NCBI RefSeq assembly: GCF_008520305.1
Contig: NZ_ML703260.1
Span: forward strand, 34,901-98,900
Direction: 5' to 3'
Length of the DNA stretch: 64,000 nt
From: Mesorhizobium sp. SARCC-RB16n
GTDB lineage: Bacteria; Pseudomonadota; Alphaproteobacteria; Rhizobiales; Rhizobiaceae
Both the position numbers and the translations under genes were made by a program. The notes beneath the pieces are model-generated. The model was given only the letters and a program-made list of their open reading frames with translations. It did no database searches and was not told the DNA's origin. Shown here piece after piece: positions 17,862-26,876 of this stretch (position 1 is its first letter; the number at the start of each line of letters is the position of its first letter).

Positions 17862-18578
17862 TTAAACGCTGACACCCGCCGGCACCGGTCCCCACTGGTT
17901 TTCGCGCGCCTGGGTCGGGATCAGCGCGAAGACCAGGATAATCAGGCTGCCGATGCTCGGAATGAGGATCAGCAGATAGAGCCAGCCCGACAGGCCGATG
18001 TCGTGCAGCCGCCGCACGGTCACCCCGAGGCCGGGCAGGAACGTCGCCAGCAGGAAGGTGCCGCACAGGCCAACCGTCACCGCCGCCGAGACGTTGGTGT
18101 CGAAATTGCCCATTTCGATATCGGTGAAGATGCCGATGCCGAAGATGATCAGCAGGCAGACCACCCAGAACAGGCAGTAGCCCCAATATTCCTTGCGACG
18201 GGCGCGGCCGGCGAAGTTGAAGTAGTTCTGCGTCAGGCCGCGCCAGAAATAGCCCCAGAGATCACTGGGTTCGGCAGGCGTGCCCTCGCTGGGTCGGCCG
18301 AAATGCTGCGCGTGCGATGCGGCGGCCGCAGGTGCGGGCCCGGCTTGAGCCGGTGCGGTGCCTGTGGCGGCGTCGGTGGCCGGGCGGGCAGTCTGGGCGG
18401 CGATCGAGAAAACGTCGCGCGCCTGACCGCCGCCCGCCTGGAACTCGACCACCGTCCCCTTGGGCATGGCGGTTTGCCGGCGCAGGTTCTCGCGGGTGAA
18501 GGTGTAGCTGTTGCCGTCGGCTCCGGTGATGAAGCCGAAGCCCTGATCCTCGTCATAGTGGAGCACTTCGCCGCGCAT
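17862..18578 (-). CDS. DUF805 membrane protein with cold-shock-like N-terminal domain (paralogue)
   Basis: 238 aa from the ATG at 18578, matching the start of its downstream paralogue. The N-terminal domain MRGEVLHYDEDQGFGFITGA keeps the GFGFI motif of cold-shock proteins. A longer Ala/Pro-rich linker (about 60-110) leads to the DUF805 part with ARRKEYWGYCLFWV, four hydrophobic segments, VRRLHDIGLSGWLYLL and ARENQWG. The two genes form a tandem pair; the divergent glycosyltransferase begins 91 bp away. Confidence 0.88.
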   Translation of the reverse strand: MRGEVLHYDEDQGFGFITGADGNSYTFTRENLRRQTAMPKGTVVEFQAGGGQARDVFSIAAQTARPATDAATGTAPAQAGPAPAAAASHAQHFGRPSEGTPAEPSDLWGYFWRGLTQNYFNFAGRARRKEYWGYCLFWVVCLLIIFGIGIFTDIEMGNFDTNVSAAVTVGLCGTFLLATFLPGLGVTVRRLHDIGLSGWLYLLILIPSIGSLIILVFALIPTQARENQWGPVPAGVSV

Positions 18579-18669
18579 CGCCCACCCCCTTGTCGCCACG
18601 TCCCTGCCAAGATGTGGCACAGGGCCGAGCCGATGGGCAAGCCGCCCATGGCTACCGCCTTCGCGGCAA

Positions 18670-20148
18670 ATGAAGCATAAGACATCGAGTGCAACCGTTT
18701 TGGCCAAGGCAGAAATGACAGTCGAACGTTCCGATGCCGGCGCGGTGACCGCGGATGGCGAGGCGACCATGCCACCGGGACGGGTCTCTCTGGCCATCGA
18801 CGCCACCGGGCTGATGTTGTGGCCGGCCGGCAAGGGCCTGGCGGGCATTCCGCGGGTGGAGAGCTTTCTCGTCAACGCGGCGCTGGCGGATACCGATCCT
18901 TGCGTGGAGGTGGTGGCGCTCAGGCCGAACGGCAAGTTTCGGCCGCTTGCCCCCTATGAACTGGATCATGTCGCGGCGGCCCGGATCTCACCGCACCGTG
19001 TCAAACGGTGGCCGGGAAGACGCACGGCCCTGTCGCAGGCTTTCCAGGCGGTGAGGCAACAGCCATGGGACAAGCGCGAGACGGATCGTCATCTTGCCAA
19101 GACGGTGACCAACGGCCGCAAAGGGGTCGCCTACCAGGCGACGCGGCTGCTGATCCGCGCCTATCGCCTGTACCAACGGGCACGGATCCGGTTGGGCTCG
19201 GAGCCCGATGCGCCGGGCCAGAGCCCCGAGGCGAAGCCGGGCCTCGTGCTGATCAGCCATCACGTCCTTACCCAGCACGACCGATCCGCGGTCTCTAGCG
19301 CCGGAAAACTTGCCTTCCTCTGCCATGATCTCATCCCGACATTGCGTCCGGACCTGATCGGTGCGGGCATCGGCGAGACCCGGTTCGGCTCTTATCTCGA
19401 ACAGTTGGTGCGCACCGGCGCACCGGCGTTCTGCGCCTCCGACGAGGTTGGCGCGACGCTGACCGATCACATGCGCAAGGCCGGCATCGCCGCGCCTGTG
19501 GTGTACCGTTTTCCAATGCCTTCCATCCTGCATGAAACCGCTTCGCGCATGAGCGCGACCTCGCGCATCGAGACCAGCGAACCGTTCGTGATCTATTGCT
19601 CGACCATCGAAGTACGCAAGAATCACATCCTGCTGGCGCGGATATGGCAGCAGGCGCTGCAAGAAGGCGTAAAACTGCCGCGGCTTGTCTGCGCCGGGCG
19701 CTGGGGCTGGATGATCGAGCCGCTGCGCGCCTATCTGAAGGATTATCCGGAGCTGCTCCGGTCGGTGACATTCACCGGGCTGGTCAGCGACGAAGAGCTC
19801 ATCCAATATTATCGCAGCGCCACCTTTGGCGTCTTTCCCTCGCATATAGAGGGCTGGGGCTACGGCGCCTCGGAATGCCTCGATTTCGGCGTTCCGGTCA
19901 TCGTGTCCACCGCGCCGTCGCTGATCGAGGCGAGCGGCGGCCTGATGCCTGCGGTCGATCCCAATGATCAGGCCGGCTGGTACGCCGCCATCCGCAGGAT
20001 GGCGGACGATCACGCCTGGCGCTCCTCGCTGGCGGAGCGCATCGCCCAAAACCACCGGCCGACGCCGGCATCGGCAAGCTGGGCCGCCATCAAGGCCGGC
20101 CTCCGTGAAAGCGCATCCCGCCAGCAGTTCGAAACGGCCGCACCCTGA
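18670..20148 (+). CDS. glycosyltransferase family 4 (GT1-like C-terminal domain)
   Basis: 492 aa, probably transferring a sugar from a nucleotide donor to an envelope polysaccharide. The C-terminal GT-B half is clear: FVIYCSTIEVRKNHILLARI, PRLVCAGRWGW, FTGLVSDEELIQYYRSATFG, then the donor-binding block FPSHIEGWGYGASECLDFGV. The N-terminal acceptor half is divergent. No polysaccharide operon surrounds it, so the acceptor is unknown. It is divergent from the DUF805 pair. Confidence 0.88.
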   Translation: MKHKTSSATVLAKAEMTVERSDAGAVTADGEATMPPGRVSLAIDATGLMLWPAGKGLAGIPRVESFLVNAALADTDPCVEVVALRPNGKFRPLAPYELDHVAAARISPHRVKRWPGRRTALSQAFQAVRQQPWDKRETDRHLAKTVTNGRKGVAYQATRLLIRAYRLYQRARIRLGSEPDAPGQSPEAKPGLVLISHHVLTQHDRSAVSSAGKLAFLCHDLIPTLRPDLIGAGIGETRFGSYLEQLVRTGAPAFCASDEVGATLTDHMRKAGIAAPVVYRFPMPSILHETASRMSATSRIETSEPFVIYCSTIEVRKNHILLARIWQQALQEGVKLPRLVCAGRWGWMIEPLRAYLKDYPELLRSVTFTGLVSDEELIQYYRSATFGVFPSHIEGWGYGASECLDFGVPVIVSTAPSLIEASGGLMPAVDPNDQAGWYAAIRRMADDHAWRSSLAERIAQNHRPTPASASWAAIKAGLRESASRQQFETAAP

Positions 20149-20183
20149 CGCGCAAAATCAGCGGTCCCGCAGTGGCGCCGGTC

Positions 20184-22052
20184 TTACGACGGCCGCTTCT
20201 TCGCCTTCTTGTGCTTTGGCGCACCGGCATTTTCGAATTTCGGGTTGCCCGGTTTTTTCGCCCAAGGCTTTGCCTCATGCGCGGCGGCCGGCCGCTGGTC
20301 GGCTGACGCCGGTGCTCGCTTCTCGAATTTGCGCTTCGGCGCGTTCGGGTCGAAAGGCGCCTTGCCGCGATGCGGCTTCTTGTCCGGGCTCGGCGGCTGA
20401 TAGCCGGCCCGCGACAGGTCCGGCGTGCCCTCCAGCCGCTTGACCACGATGTTGCCCTGCAATTTGCGGTCGGGGCCGATCGCGGCGAGAAAACGGTCCG
20501 CCCAGTCGGCGGCAATCTGCACGAAAGTCTCTTCCGGCTGCATCTTGATGGCGCCGATCTCGCGCTTGCTGATGCTGCCGGCGCGGCACAGCATCGGGAT
20601 CAGCCAGCGCGGCTCGGCATTCTGCCGGCGGCCCACCGACAGCGAGAACCAAACACTGGCGCCAAAATCGTCGCGGCGGCTGGGCGCCTCGTCGCGGTGC
20701 GCAAACTTCTCTCCCGCCAATCTTTCGCGGGAAGGCGTGAAAGGCGCGACATCCATGAGGTCTTCGGGCGCCGAGCGGCTGGAGCGGCATTGGCGCACGA
20801 AGGCGGCCGCCACCTGTTCGGCGCCGTGCCTGGCAAGAAGCGCGTCGATGAATGCACGCTCGTCATCCATCACCGGTTCGTCGAAGGCCGGGTCGGCAAG
20901 GATGCGCTCGTCGTCGCGCCGCATCACGTCGTCGGCCGAGGGCGGGCTCGCCCATGTCGCCGTCAGCTTGGCGCTTTGCAGCAGCCGCTCGGTGCGCCTG
21001 CGGGCGCTGTTGGGCACGATCAGCGCGCTGACGCCCTTGCGCCCGGCACGCCCGGTGCGGCCGCTGCGGTGCAGCAGCGTTTCCGGATTGGTCGGCAGGT
21101 CGGCGTGGATCACCAGCTCGAGGTTGGGCAGGTCGATGCCGCGCGCCGCCACGTCGGTGGCGATGCAGACTTTCGCACGACCGTCGCGCATTGCCTGCAG
21201 CGCGTGGCTGCGCTCGTTCTGGCTGAGCTCGCCCGACAGCGCGACGACCGAAAAATTGCGGTTGTTGAAGCGTGCGGTGAGATGATTGACGGCGGCGCGC
21301 GTGTTGCAGAACACCAGCGCGTTCTTGGCTTCATAGAAACGCAACACGTTGATTATGGCGTTCTCGCGGTCGGCCTGGGCGACATTCAGCGCCCGGTACT
21401 CGATGTCGAGATGCTGCTTTTCCTCGCCGGCGGCCGAGATGCGCACGGCATCGCGCTGATAGCCCTGGGCGAGCGTGGCGATGGAGCGCGGCACGGTGGC
21501 CGAGAACATTAGCGTGCGGCGGTCGGTCGGTGCGGCATCGAGGATGAATTCGAGGTCCTCGCGAAAGCCGAGATCGAGCATCTCGTCGGCCTCGTCGAGA
21601 ACCACGGCCTTGAGCGTCGACATGTCGAGCGAATTGCGCGTGATGTGGTCGCGCAGGCGGCCCGGCGTGCCGACGACGATGTGGGCCCCGCGCTCCAGGG
21701 CGCGCCGTTCGGTGCGCATGTCCATGCCGCCGACGCAGGAGGCCACCGTGGCGCCGGTCGGCTCGTAGAGCCATTCGAGCTCGCGGGTCACCTGCAGTGC
21801 CAGTTCGCGCGTCGGCGCTACCGCCAGAGCCAGCGGCGTTGCTGCCGGGCCGAAACGTTCCGCGCCGTCGAGCAGCGTCGGCGCCATGGCAAGGCCGAAG
21901 GCCACGGTCTTGCCCGAGCCGGTCTGCGCCGACACCAGCGCATCGGCCTGCCCGAGTTCCAGCACCGCCTTCTGCACCGGTGTCAGGTCGGAATAACCGC
22001 GCTTTTCCAGCGCTTGTGCGAGCGCGGGAACAATACCATCGAAGTTGGACAT
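20184..22052 (-). CDS. DEAD-box ATP-dependent RNA helicase with DbpA-type RNA-binding domain
   Basis: 622 aa. RecA core 1 has the Q-motif region, AQTGSGKTVAFGLAMAP, APTRELALQV, TPGRLRDHI, VVLDEADEMLDLGF and FSATVP. Core 2 has ALVFCNTRAAVNHL, IATDVAARGIDLPNLELVIH and HRSGRTGRAG. A DbpA RNA-binding fold follows at about 460-540 (VWFSLSVGRRQNAEPRWLIP). The end is a Lys/Arg/Pro-rich disordered tail of about 75 residues. The domain order is that of CsdA/DbpA-like helicases involved in ribosome assembly or cold adaptation. Single gene, convergent with the glycosyltransferase. Confidence 0.95.
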   Translation of the reverse strand: MSNFDGIVPALAQALEKRGYSDLTPVQKAVLELGQADALVSAQTGSGKTVAFGLAMAPTLLDGAERFGPAATPLALAVAPTRELALQVTRELEWLYEPTGATVASCVGGMDMRTERRALERGAHIVVGTPGRLRDHITRNSLDMSTLKAVVLDEADEMLDLGFREDLEFILDAAPTDRRTLMFSATVPRSIATLAQGYQRDAVRISAAGEEKQHLDIEYRALNVAQADRENAIINVLRFYEAKNALVFCNTRAAVNHLTARFNNRNFSVVALSGELSQNERSHALQAMRDGRAKVCIATDVAARGIDLPNLELVIHADLPTNPETLLHRSGRTGRAGRKGVSALIVPNSARRRTERLLQSAKLTATWASPPSADDVMRRDDERILADPAFDEPVMDDERAFIDALLARHGAEQVAAAFVRQCRSSRSAPEDLMDVAPFTPSRERLAGEKFAHRDEAPSRRDDFGASVWFSLSVGRRQNAEPRWLIPMLCRAGSISKREIGAIKMQPEETFVQIAADWADRFLAAIGPDRKLQGNIVVKRLEGTPDLSRAGYQPPSPDKKPHRGKAPFDPNAPKRKFEKRAPASADQRPAAAHEAKPWAKKPGNPKFENAGAPKHKKAKKRPS

Positions 22053-22510
22053 CTCGTTCTTTCGGAATTCAGGGTTCCGCGCTCATCATGGAGCACATGC
22101 CGGGGCTGACGCCGCGCCAGCCAAACAATCTTGGCCGTTCGTACTTCCTGCCGCCCTTCTTGTACAGGGTGCCATCAAGGCTATGCGGCGCCCCGCCAAT
22201 TGACTCCTGCCGCAAACCGCGTAAAAGCCCGCTTCGAACGGGATCGTTTTTCGATGCGCGGCCTCTTGATGGCTCTTCTTGCATTCGACGCCCCCAGCCT
22301 CGATGCGAACCATTGGGCCGGGCGTGTCGGCGCGTCGTCTCGTTCCGGCAAAACCCCATTCTTGGCCAAGAAAACTACCAAAACCACCATCAAAACGGTG
22401 TGATTCCCTTGGCCTAACCACCCTCTCCCGGGTCCGGCCCGGGGGACGGAACCCGCACTTGGCCGGCGGGTTTTCTCCAAAAACCAGGCGGAGAGGGACA
22501 GGAGATTTCT
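22053..22510. other. intergenic region between helicase and asd, no gene recognised
   Basis: 458 bp upstream of both divergent genes. Short open frames here have no credible start or composition. The last 80 bp (22421-22497) are rich in nested inverted repeats: CCCTCTC/GAGAGGG outer arms, a CCCGGG-TCC-GGCCCGGG block and AACCCGC/GCGGGTT. They lie just before the asd ribosome-binding site (CAGGAG) and may fold in the asd leader or be a degenerate dispersed element. Confidence 0.55.
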
Positions 22511-23545
22511 ATGAGTTTCAAGGTTGCAGTCGTCGGCGCCACGGGCAATGTGGGCCGGGAAATGCTCAACATACTGGAAGAGCGCGGCTTTCCGGTCAGC
22601 GAAGTCGTGGCGCTGGCCTCGCGGCGCAGCATGGGCACGGAAGTGTCGTTCGGCGACCGCACGCTGAAGGTCAGGCCGCTCGACCAGTATGATTTTTCGG
22701 ACACCGACATCTGCATCATGTCGGCCGGCGGCAACGTCTCCAAGGAATGGTCGCCGAAGATCGGCAAGCAGGGCTGCGTCGTCATCGATAATTCGTCGGC
22801 CTTCCGCTACGACCAGGACGTGCCGCTGATCGTGCCGGAGGTGAACCCGGACGCGATCTCGCTGTTCACGCGCAAGAACATCATAGCCAACCCGAACTGC
22901 TCGACGGCGCAACTCGTCGTGGCGCTGAAGCCGCTGCATGACGCTGCCACCATCAAGCGGGTCGTCGTCGCCACCTACCAGTCGGTGTCCGGCGCCGGCA
23001 AGGAAGGCATGGACGAGTTGTTCACGCAGACGCGGGCGGTGTTCGTCGCCGACCAGGTCGACGTCAAGAAGTTCACCAAGCGCATCGCCTTCAACGTCAT
23101 TCCGCATATCGACGTCTTCCTCGACGACGGCTTCACCAAGGAAGAGTGGAAGATGGTCGCCGAGACCAAGAAGATGCTCGACCCCAAGATCAAGCTGACG
23201 GCGACCTGCGTGCGCGTGCCGGTGTTCATCGGCCATTCGGAAGCGGTCAACATCGAGTTCGAGAAGCCGATCACCGCCGACGAGGCACGCGACATCCTGC
23301 GCGAGGCGCCCGGCTGCCAGGTCTTGGACAAGCGCGAGGATGGCGGCTACATCACGCCGCTGGAGTCGGCCGGCGAGGACGCCACCTTCATCTCGCGCAT
23401 CCGTGAGGATTCGACCATCGACAACGGCCTGTCGATGTGGATCGTCTCCGACAATCTGCGCAAGGGCGCGGCGTTGAACGCGGTGCAGATCGCTGAACTG
23501 CTGGTCGAGCGCGGGCTCATCCAGCCGAAGAAGAAGGCGGCCTGA
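22511..23545 (+). CDS. asd: aspartate-semialdehyde dehydrogenase
   Basis: 344 aa NADPH enzyme that reduces aspartyl phosphate to aspartate semialdehyde, the branch point to lysine/diaminopimelate, threonine and methionine. Landmarks are the N-terminal VAVVGATGNVGREML, SAGGNVSKEWSPK, NSSAFRYDQDVPLIVPEVN, the catalytic Cys130 in NPNCSTAQLV, and YQSVSGAGKEGMDEL. The start has CAGGAG 7 bp upstream. Single gene after an inverted-repeat-rich leader. Confidence 0.97.
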   Translation: MSFKVAVVGATGNVGREMLNILEERGFPVSEVVALASRRSMGTEVSFGDRTLKVRPLDQYDFSDTDICIMSAGGNVSKEWSPKIGKQGCVVIDNSSAFRYDQDVPLIVPEVNPDAISLFTRKNIIANPNCSTAQLVVALKPLHDAATIKRVVVATYQSVSGAGKEGMDELFTQTRAVFVADQVDVKKFTKRIAFNVIPHIDVFLDDGFTKEEWKMVAETKKMLDPKIKLTATCVRVPVFIGHSEAVNIEFEKPITADEARDILREAPGCQVLDKREDGGYITPLESAGEDATFISRIREDSTIDNGLSMWIVSDNLRKGAALNAVQIAELLVERGLIQPKKKAA

Positions 23546-23660
23546 CGGCGGTCAGTTTTCGCTCACGGGCCGTATCGCCGCTGCCGCGGCGGGCCCTCCG
23601 CGAGGGCGCCGGACGACCGGCGGCCCGCAGTCGCGGGCTCGGCCTTCGGCCGTCAGCTTT

Positions 23661-23715
23661 CTTCTCCCCGTCACTCTACGGGGAGAAGGTGCCGGCAGGC
23701 GGATGAGGGGCAGCG
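23661..23715. repeat. dispersed rhizobial palindromic repeat downstream of asd
   Basis: CTTCTCCCC and GGGGAGAAG form a hairpin at 23661-23688, followed by GTGCCGGCAGGCGGATGAGG. This motif combination is a frequent intergenic repeat in Mesorhizobium and Rhizobium genomes (from memory of such genomes, not a search). The 70 bp in front are also GC-palindromic. It probably ends asd transcription. Confidence 0.65.
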
Positions 23716-23751
23716 CTGACCCGAAATCATTTTTCGATCGCGGGGCTTGAT

Positions 23752-24204
23752 ATGACCGATGACGCTAAAGTTGCTCTGCGCCCGGCCATCGCTTCTGATG
23801 CTACCGCCATTGCCAGAATCATGCGGGCGGCGCTCAACTCATTCGCCTGGATGCCGGTCGTCCACACGCCGGCCGAGGACCTCGCCTTCATCCGCGATAT
23901 CGTGTTGCCCAACCAGCAGGTGACGGTCGCCGAGGCCGGTGCTGACATTGTCGGCTTCATCGCCGTCAACGGCGATTGGGTGGAACAACTTTATCTCGAT
24001 CCGGCCTGGACCGGGCAAGGCATAGGCAGCCGGCTGCTGATGGACGCGACCGCCACGCTGCCGATCGTCAAACTCCATTGCTTCCAATCCAATGCCGGCG
24101 CCCAGCGTTTCTATGAGCGCCATGGGTTCCGTGCGGAGGCGTTCGGCGACGGCACGACCAATGAGGAAGGGCTGCCTGACATTTTGTATGTCCGCAGGCA
24201 CTGA
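23752..24204 (+). CDS. GNAT-family N-acetyltransferase
   Basis: 150 aa single-domain GNAT. The acetyl-CoA-binding stretch is YLDPAWTGQGIGSRLLMDAT, preceded by VEQLYLDP and followed by FQSNAGAQRFYERHGFRAEA. The substrate is unknown. It follows the dispersed repeat and converges on an ACT-domain gene with a one-base gap between the stops. Confidence 0.9.
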   Translation: MTDDAKVALRPAIASDATAIARIMRAALNSFAWMPVVHTPAEDLAFIRDIVLPNQQVTVAEAGADIVGFIAVNGDWVEQLYLDPAWTGQGIGSRLLMDATATLPIVKLHCFQSNAGAQRFYERHGFRAEAFGDGTTNEEGLPDILYVRRH

Positions 24205-24205
24205 T

Positions 24206-24613
24206 TCAACAGGCGCTGTCCCTGGCCAGTTGATGCAACAGCGCCATCGCCTCCTCCGCCCTCTCGGCCGGCACAAACAGATGATCATGATAAAACGCCG
24301 AGACCGGATTGACGGCCATGCCGGCGGCGGCGAGGCGCGCGGTGATGGCGGCGAGGAAGCCGACTGCTTCCAGCGACGAGTGGATGTTCAGCGTGATCAT
24401 CCGGCAGCGGAACGAGCCGGTCAGCCCTGCTTCTCTCGCCGCGTCTTCGGTCACGATCAGTGTCGTGCCCTCGCGCTCCCGAAACACCATGACCGGCTCC
24501 AGGCCTTCGGGCTGCGGAACACGAGGCGCCAGCGTGGCGAAGACATAGGTGCCGTCAAGCAATTCCGGCGTCATCGACGCCAACAGAGTCCTCAGATCGA
24601 TCTCGCCGGTCAT
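24206..24613 (-). CDS. ACT-domain protein (COG3602-like)
   Basis: 135 aa. The first half has LLASMTPELLDGTYVFATLA and a VMVFREREGTTLIVTED stretch. The second half is an ACT-like ligand-binding region (ITLNIHSSLEAVGFLAAITA, then AFYHDHLFVPAERAEEAMAL). Small stand-alone ACT proteins of this type are common and of unknown ligand. I chose the ATG at 24613, with AGGCGAG upstream, over longer in-frame starts that extend into the divergent promoter. Confidence 0.85.
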   Translation of the reverse strand: MTGEIDLRTLLASMTPELLDGTYVFATLAPRVPQPEGLEPVMVFREREGTTLIVTEDAAREAGLTGSFRCRMITLNIHSSLEAVGFLAAITARLAAAGMAVNPVSAFYHDHLFVPAERAEEAMALLHQLARDSAC

Positions 24614-24784
24614 TTTTCTCGCCTGCATCGGGACGGCCGCAGACTTCCCAATATCCGCAACCAGCACACACCGGTAGCCCAACATGGACGACATGGCGAC
24701 GTCGTTGTCGGCTGGGCTTGCGCATCTCTCGCATCGCACAATACAGGAGCTGAGGGCCGACGCCGGCCCGTGAAAGGCCCCTGA

Positions 24785-25690
24785 ATGATCGTTCGTCCGC
24801 GCCCCACCTTCCTGCAGCTGTTCTTCATCATGCGCGGCTCGGTGGTGCCACGCATCCTGCCGCAGATTTTCGGCTTCGCGATCTATTCGGCGGTCATCCT
24901 CGTCGTGGCGCGCTGGTTCCAGCTCGATCTCGGCGTCTTCAACATCACACCCTTCGGCTTGGTCGGCGTGACCTTGTCGATCTATCTGTCGTTCCGCAAC
25001 AACGCTGCCTATGACCGCTGGTGGGAAGCGCGCAAGCTGTGGGGCGCGCTGGTTTTCGAAATCCGCAATCTGGCCCGCGCAACGACCAGCCTCATTCCCG
25101 ATCGGACCGAGCAACGCGCCCTGTTGATGGAAGCGCTGGCCTTCTGTCATTTCCTGCGCGGACAGTTGCGCAAGATCGATAGCGTGAAGGACGTCCGTGC
25201 CTTCATCGAGGCTGAAGCCGAGACGGCGGCGAGTTACGCCAATCCGGCGGACGAGATGGTCAGGCGCATGGGCCGCCGTGCAAATGCGCAGCGCGGGGGT
25301 GGCGACCTCGACACGATCGGTTTCCGCATCCTGGACGAGAGGCTGGCATCAATCACCGCCATCCAGGCCGGCTGCGAGCGGATCGCCGGCACGCCCTTGC
25401 CCTTCGCCTACACGCTGCTGGTGCACCGCACGGCCTACATCGTGTGCCTGCTGTTGCCGATCGGCCTGATCTCGACCACCGGCTGGGCGACGCCATTGTT
25501 CACGGCGCTGATCGCCTACACCTTCTTCGGCCTCGATGCGCTTTCGGAAGAACTCGAGGACCCGTTCGGCACCGAAGCCAACGACCTCGCGCTCGACGGC
25601 CTGTGCAGGGTCTGTGAAATCTCGGTGTTCGAGGCCCTCGGCGAGACGCCGCCAAAGATGCTGCCGGCCGAAAAATTCTATTTTTCGTAA
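24785..25690 (+). CDS. bestrophin-like (UPF0187/YneE) membrane protein
   Basis: 301 aa. Family landmarks are the start RPRPTFLQLFFIMRGSVVPR, two transmembrane helices, LSIYLSFRNNAAYDRWWEARKLWG (the bestrophin FRNNxAYxRWWE signature), a cytosolic helical region and a C-terminal pair of helices, then DALSEELEDPFGTEANDLAL. Prokaryotic bestrophins form pentameric ion channels; selectivity is unknown here. The ATG lies 171 bp from the divergent ACT gene. Confidence 0.92.
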   Translation: MIVRPRPTFLQLFFIMRGSVVPRILPQIFGFAIYSAVILVVARWFQLDLGVFNITPFGLVGVTLSIYLSFRNNAAYDRWWEARKLWGALVFEIRNLARATTSLIPDRTEQRALLMEALAFCHFLRGQLRKIDSVKDVRAFIEAEAETAASYANPADEMVRRMGRRANAQRGGGDLDTIGFRILDERLASITAIQAGCERIAGTPLPFAYTLLVHRTAYIVCLLLPIGLISTTGWATPLFTALIAYTFFGLDALSEELEDPFGTEANDLALDGLCRVCEISVFEALGETPPKMLPAEKFYFS

Positions 25691-25794
25691 GGCCGCATCA
25701 TCAAAGAATCCGGACACCTGTCGGATTGCCGCCTCATGGCACGTCCTTGGTTCGACCCGCTGAAAACGGGGCTAACCATCAGAAGGGACGACCA

Positions 25795-26205
25795 ATGAGC
25801 ATTTCCGAAACCGCGCCCGTCTCGTCCGGCGCCCTGTGGACCGGCCGTGTGCTCAGCGGCCTCATCATCCTGTTCATGATCTTCGACGGCGCCATCAAGC
25901 TGCCGCCGCTCGACGTGGTCACCCAGACGATGGTGCCGCTCGGCTGGCCGGCCGACGCCAATGTCGCGCGCATGCTGGGCATCATCGGCCTGGTCTCGAC
26001 CGCGCTCTACGCACTGCCGCGCACCTCCGTGCTCGGCGCCATCCTGCTCACCGCCTATATGGGCGGCGCCATCGCCACCAATGCGCGTATCGGCAATCCG
26101 CTGGTTTCGCACACGCTGTTCGGCGTCTATCTCGGCATCATACTGTGGGGCGGCCTCTATCTGCGCGACCCCAGGGTGCGCGCGCTGATCCCGTTCAGCC
26201 GATAA
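25795..26205 (+). CDS. DoxX-like membrane protein
   Basis: 136 aa with four transmembrane helices. Typical features of the DoxX_2 group are WTGRVLSGLIILFMIFDGAI, GWPADANVARMLGIIGLVST, and GAILLTAYMGGAIATNARIG. The start at 25795 has AAGGGA upstream. It is 17 bp ahead of an SRPBCC gene, a pairing often seen with DoxX proteins. Function unknown. Confidence 0.88.
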   Translation: MSISETAPVSSGALWTGRVLSGLIILFMIFDGAIKLPPLDVVTQTMVPLGWPADANVARMLGIIGLVSTALYALPRTSVLGAILLTAYMGGAIATNARIGNPLVSHTLFGVYLGIILWGGLYLRDPRVRALIPFSR

Positions 26206-26222
26206 TTTTAGAGCAGAGAAAA

Positions 26223-26816
26223 ATGTTCAGCACCATCCTCGTCATTCTGGTCGTCATCATCGCCGCCGTGCTCGTCTATGCCGCGACGCGGCCCAATGAT
26301 TTTGTCGTCACCCGCACCGCCAACATCAAGGCTCCCGCCGAAGCGATCTTTCCGCTGATCAACGATTTCAGCCGCTGGCCGGCATGGTCGCCTTACGAAA
26401 AGCTCGACCCCAACATGAAGCGCACGCTTTCCGGCGCGCCAAGCGGCAAGGGCGCCGCCTATGCCTGGGAAAGCAACGGCAAGGCCGGCAAGGGGCGCAT
26501 GGAGATCGTCAATTCGGTGCCGTCCTCGCTGGTGTCGCTCAATCTCGATTTCGAGAAGCCGTTTCGCGCCAACAACAGCGTCGACTTCACCTTGGCGCAA
26601 TCGGGCGAGAACACCGCCGTGATCTGGGCGATGCGCGGCAACAGGCCGTTCATCGCCAAGCTGATGGGCCTGTTCATGAATTTCGCTGATCGGCAGGGAT
26701 TTCGAGGCCGGCCTCGCCAATTTGAAACGCGACACCGAGGCATGACCAGCCTGGGACGCCGCTGCCTGTCCGAGCGAGCGGCGTCGCGATCTTCGTTCTT
26801 CTCGGGATCAAATTAG
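26223..26816 (+). CDS. membrane-anchored SRPBCC protein with frameshifted C-terminus
   Basis: A transmembrane helix at residues 2-20 precedes an SRPBCC domain (TRTANIKAPAEAIFPLINDF, WPAWSPYEKLDPNMKR, then RPFIAKLMGLFMNF). After FMNF the frame becomes unlike the family. The expected ending, L-I-G-R-DFEAGLANLKRDTEA with TGA at 26743-26745, is read one base out of phase from about 26680. A small deletion at about 26680-26690 explains this; the shifted frame adds about 40 unrelated residues to the stop at 26816. The last helix of the fold would be lost, so function is doubtful unless this is a sequencing error. Confidence 0.75.
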   Translation: MFSTILVILVVIIAAVLVYAATRPNDFVVTRTANIKAPAEAIFPLINDFSRWPAWSPYEKLDPNMKRTLSGAPSGKGAAYAWESNGKAGKGRMEIVNSVPSSLVSLNLDFEKPFRANNSVDFTLAQSGENTAVIWAMRGNRPFIAKLMGLFMNFADRQGFRGRPRQFETRHRGMTSLGRRCLSERAASRSSFFSGSN

Positions 26817-26876
26817 CCGTCTGAGAGTTTAGGACTTGGCGGCGAGACGGCGATCCGCATGTGAGAGGAACGACAA

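Noticed and set aside
20370-21512. Long plus-strand open frame
   Set aside because: Mirror of the DEAD-box helicase gene; no ribosome-binding site and no recognisable domain.
22086-22421. 111-aa minus-strand open frame between helicase and asd
   Set aside because: No start signal, mixed composition with several cysteines by chance, no family match.
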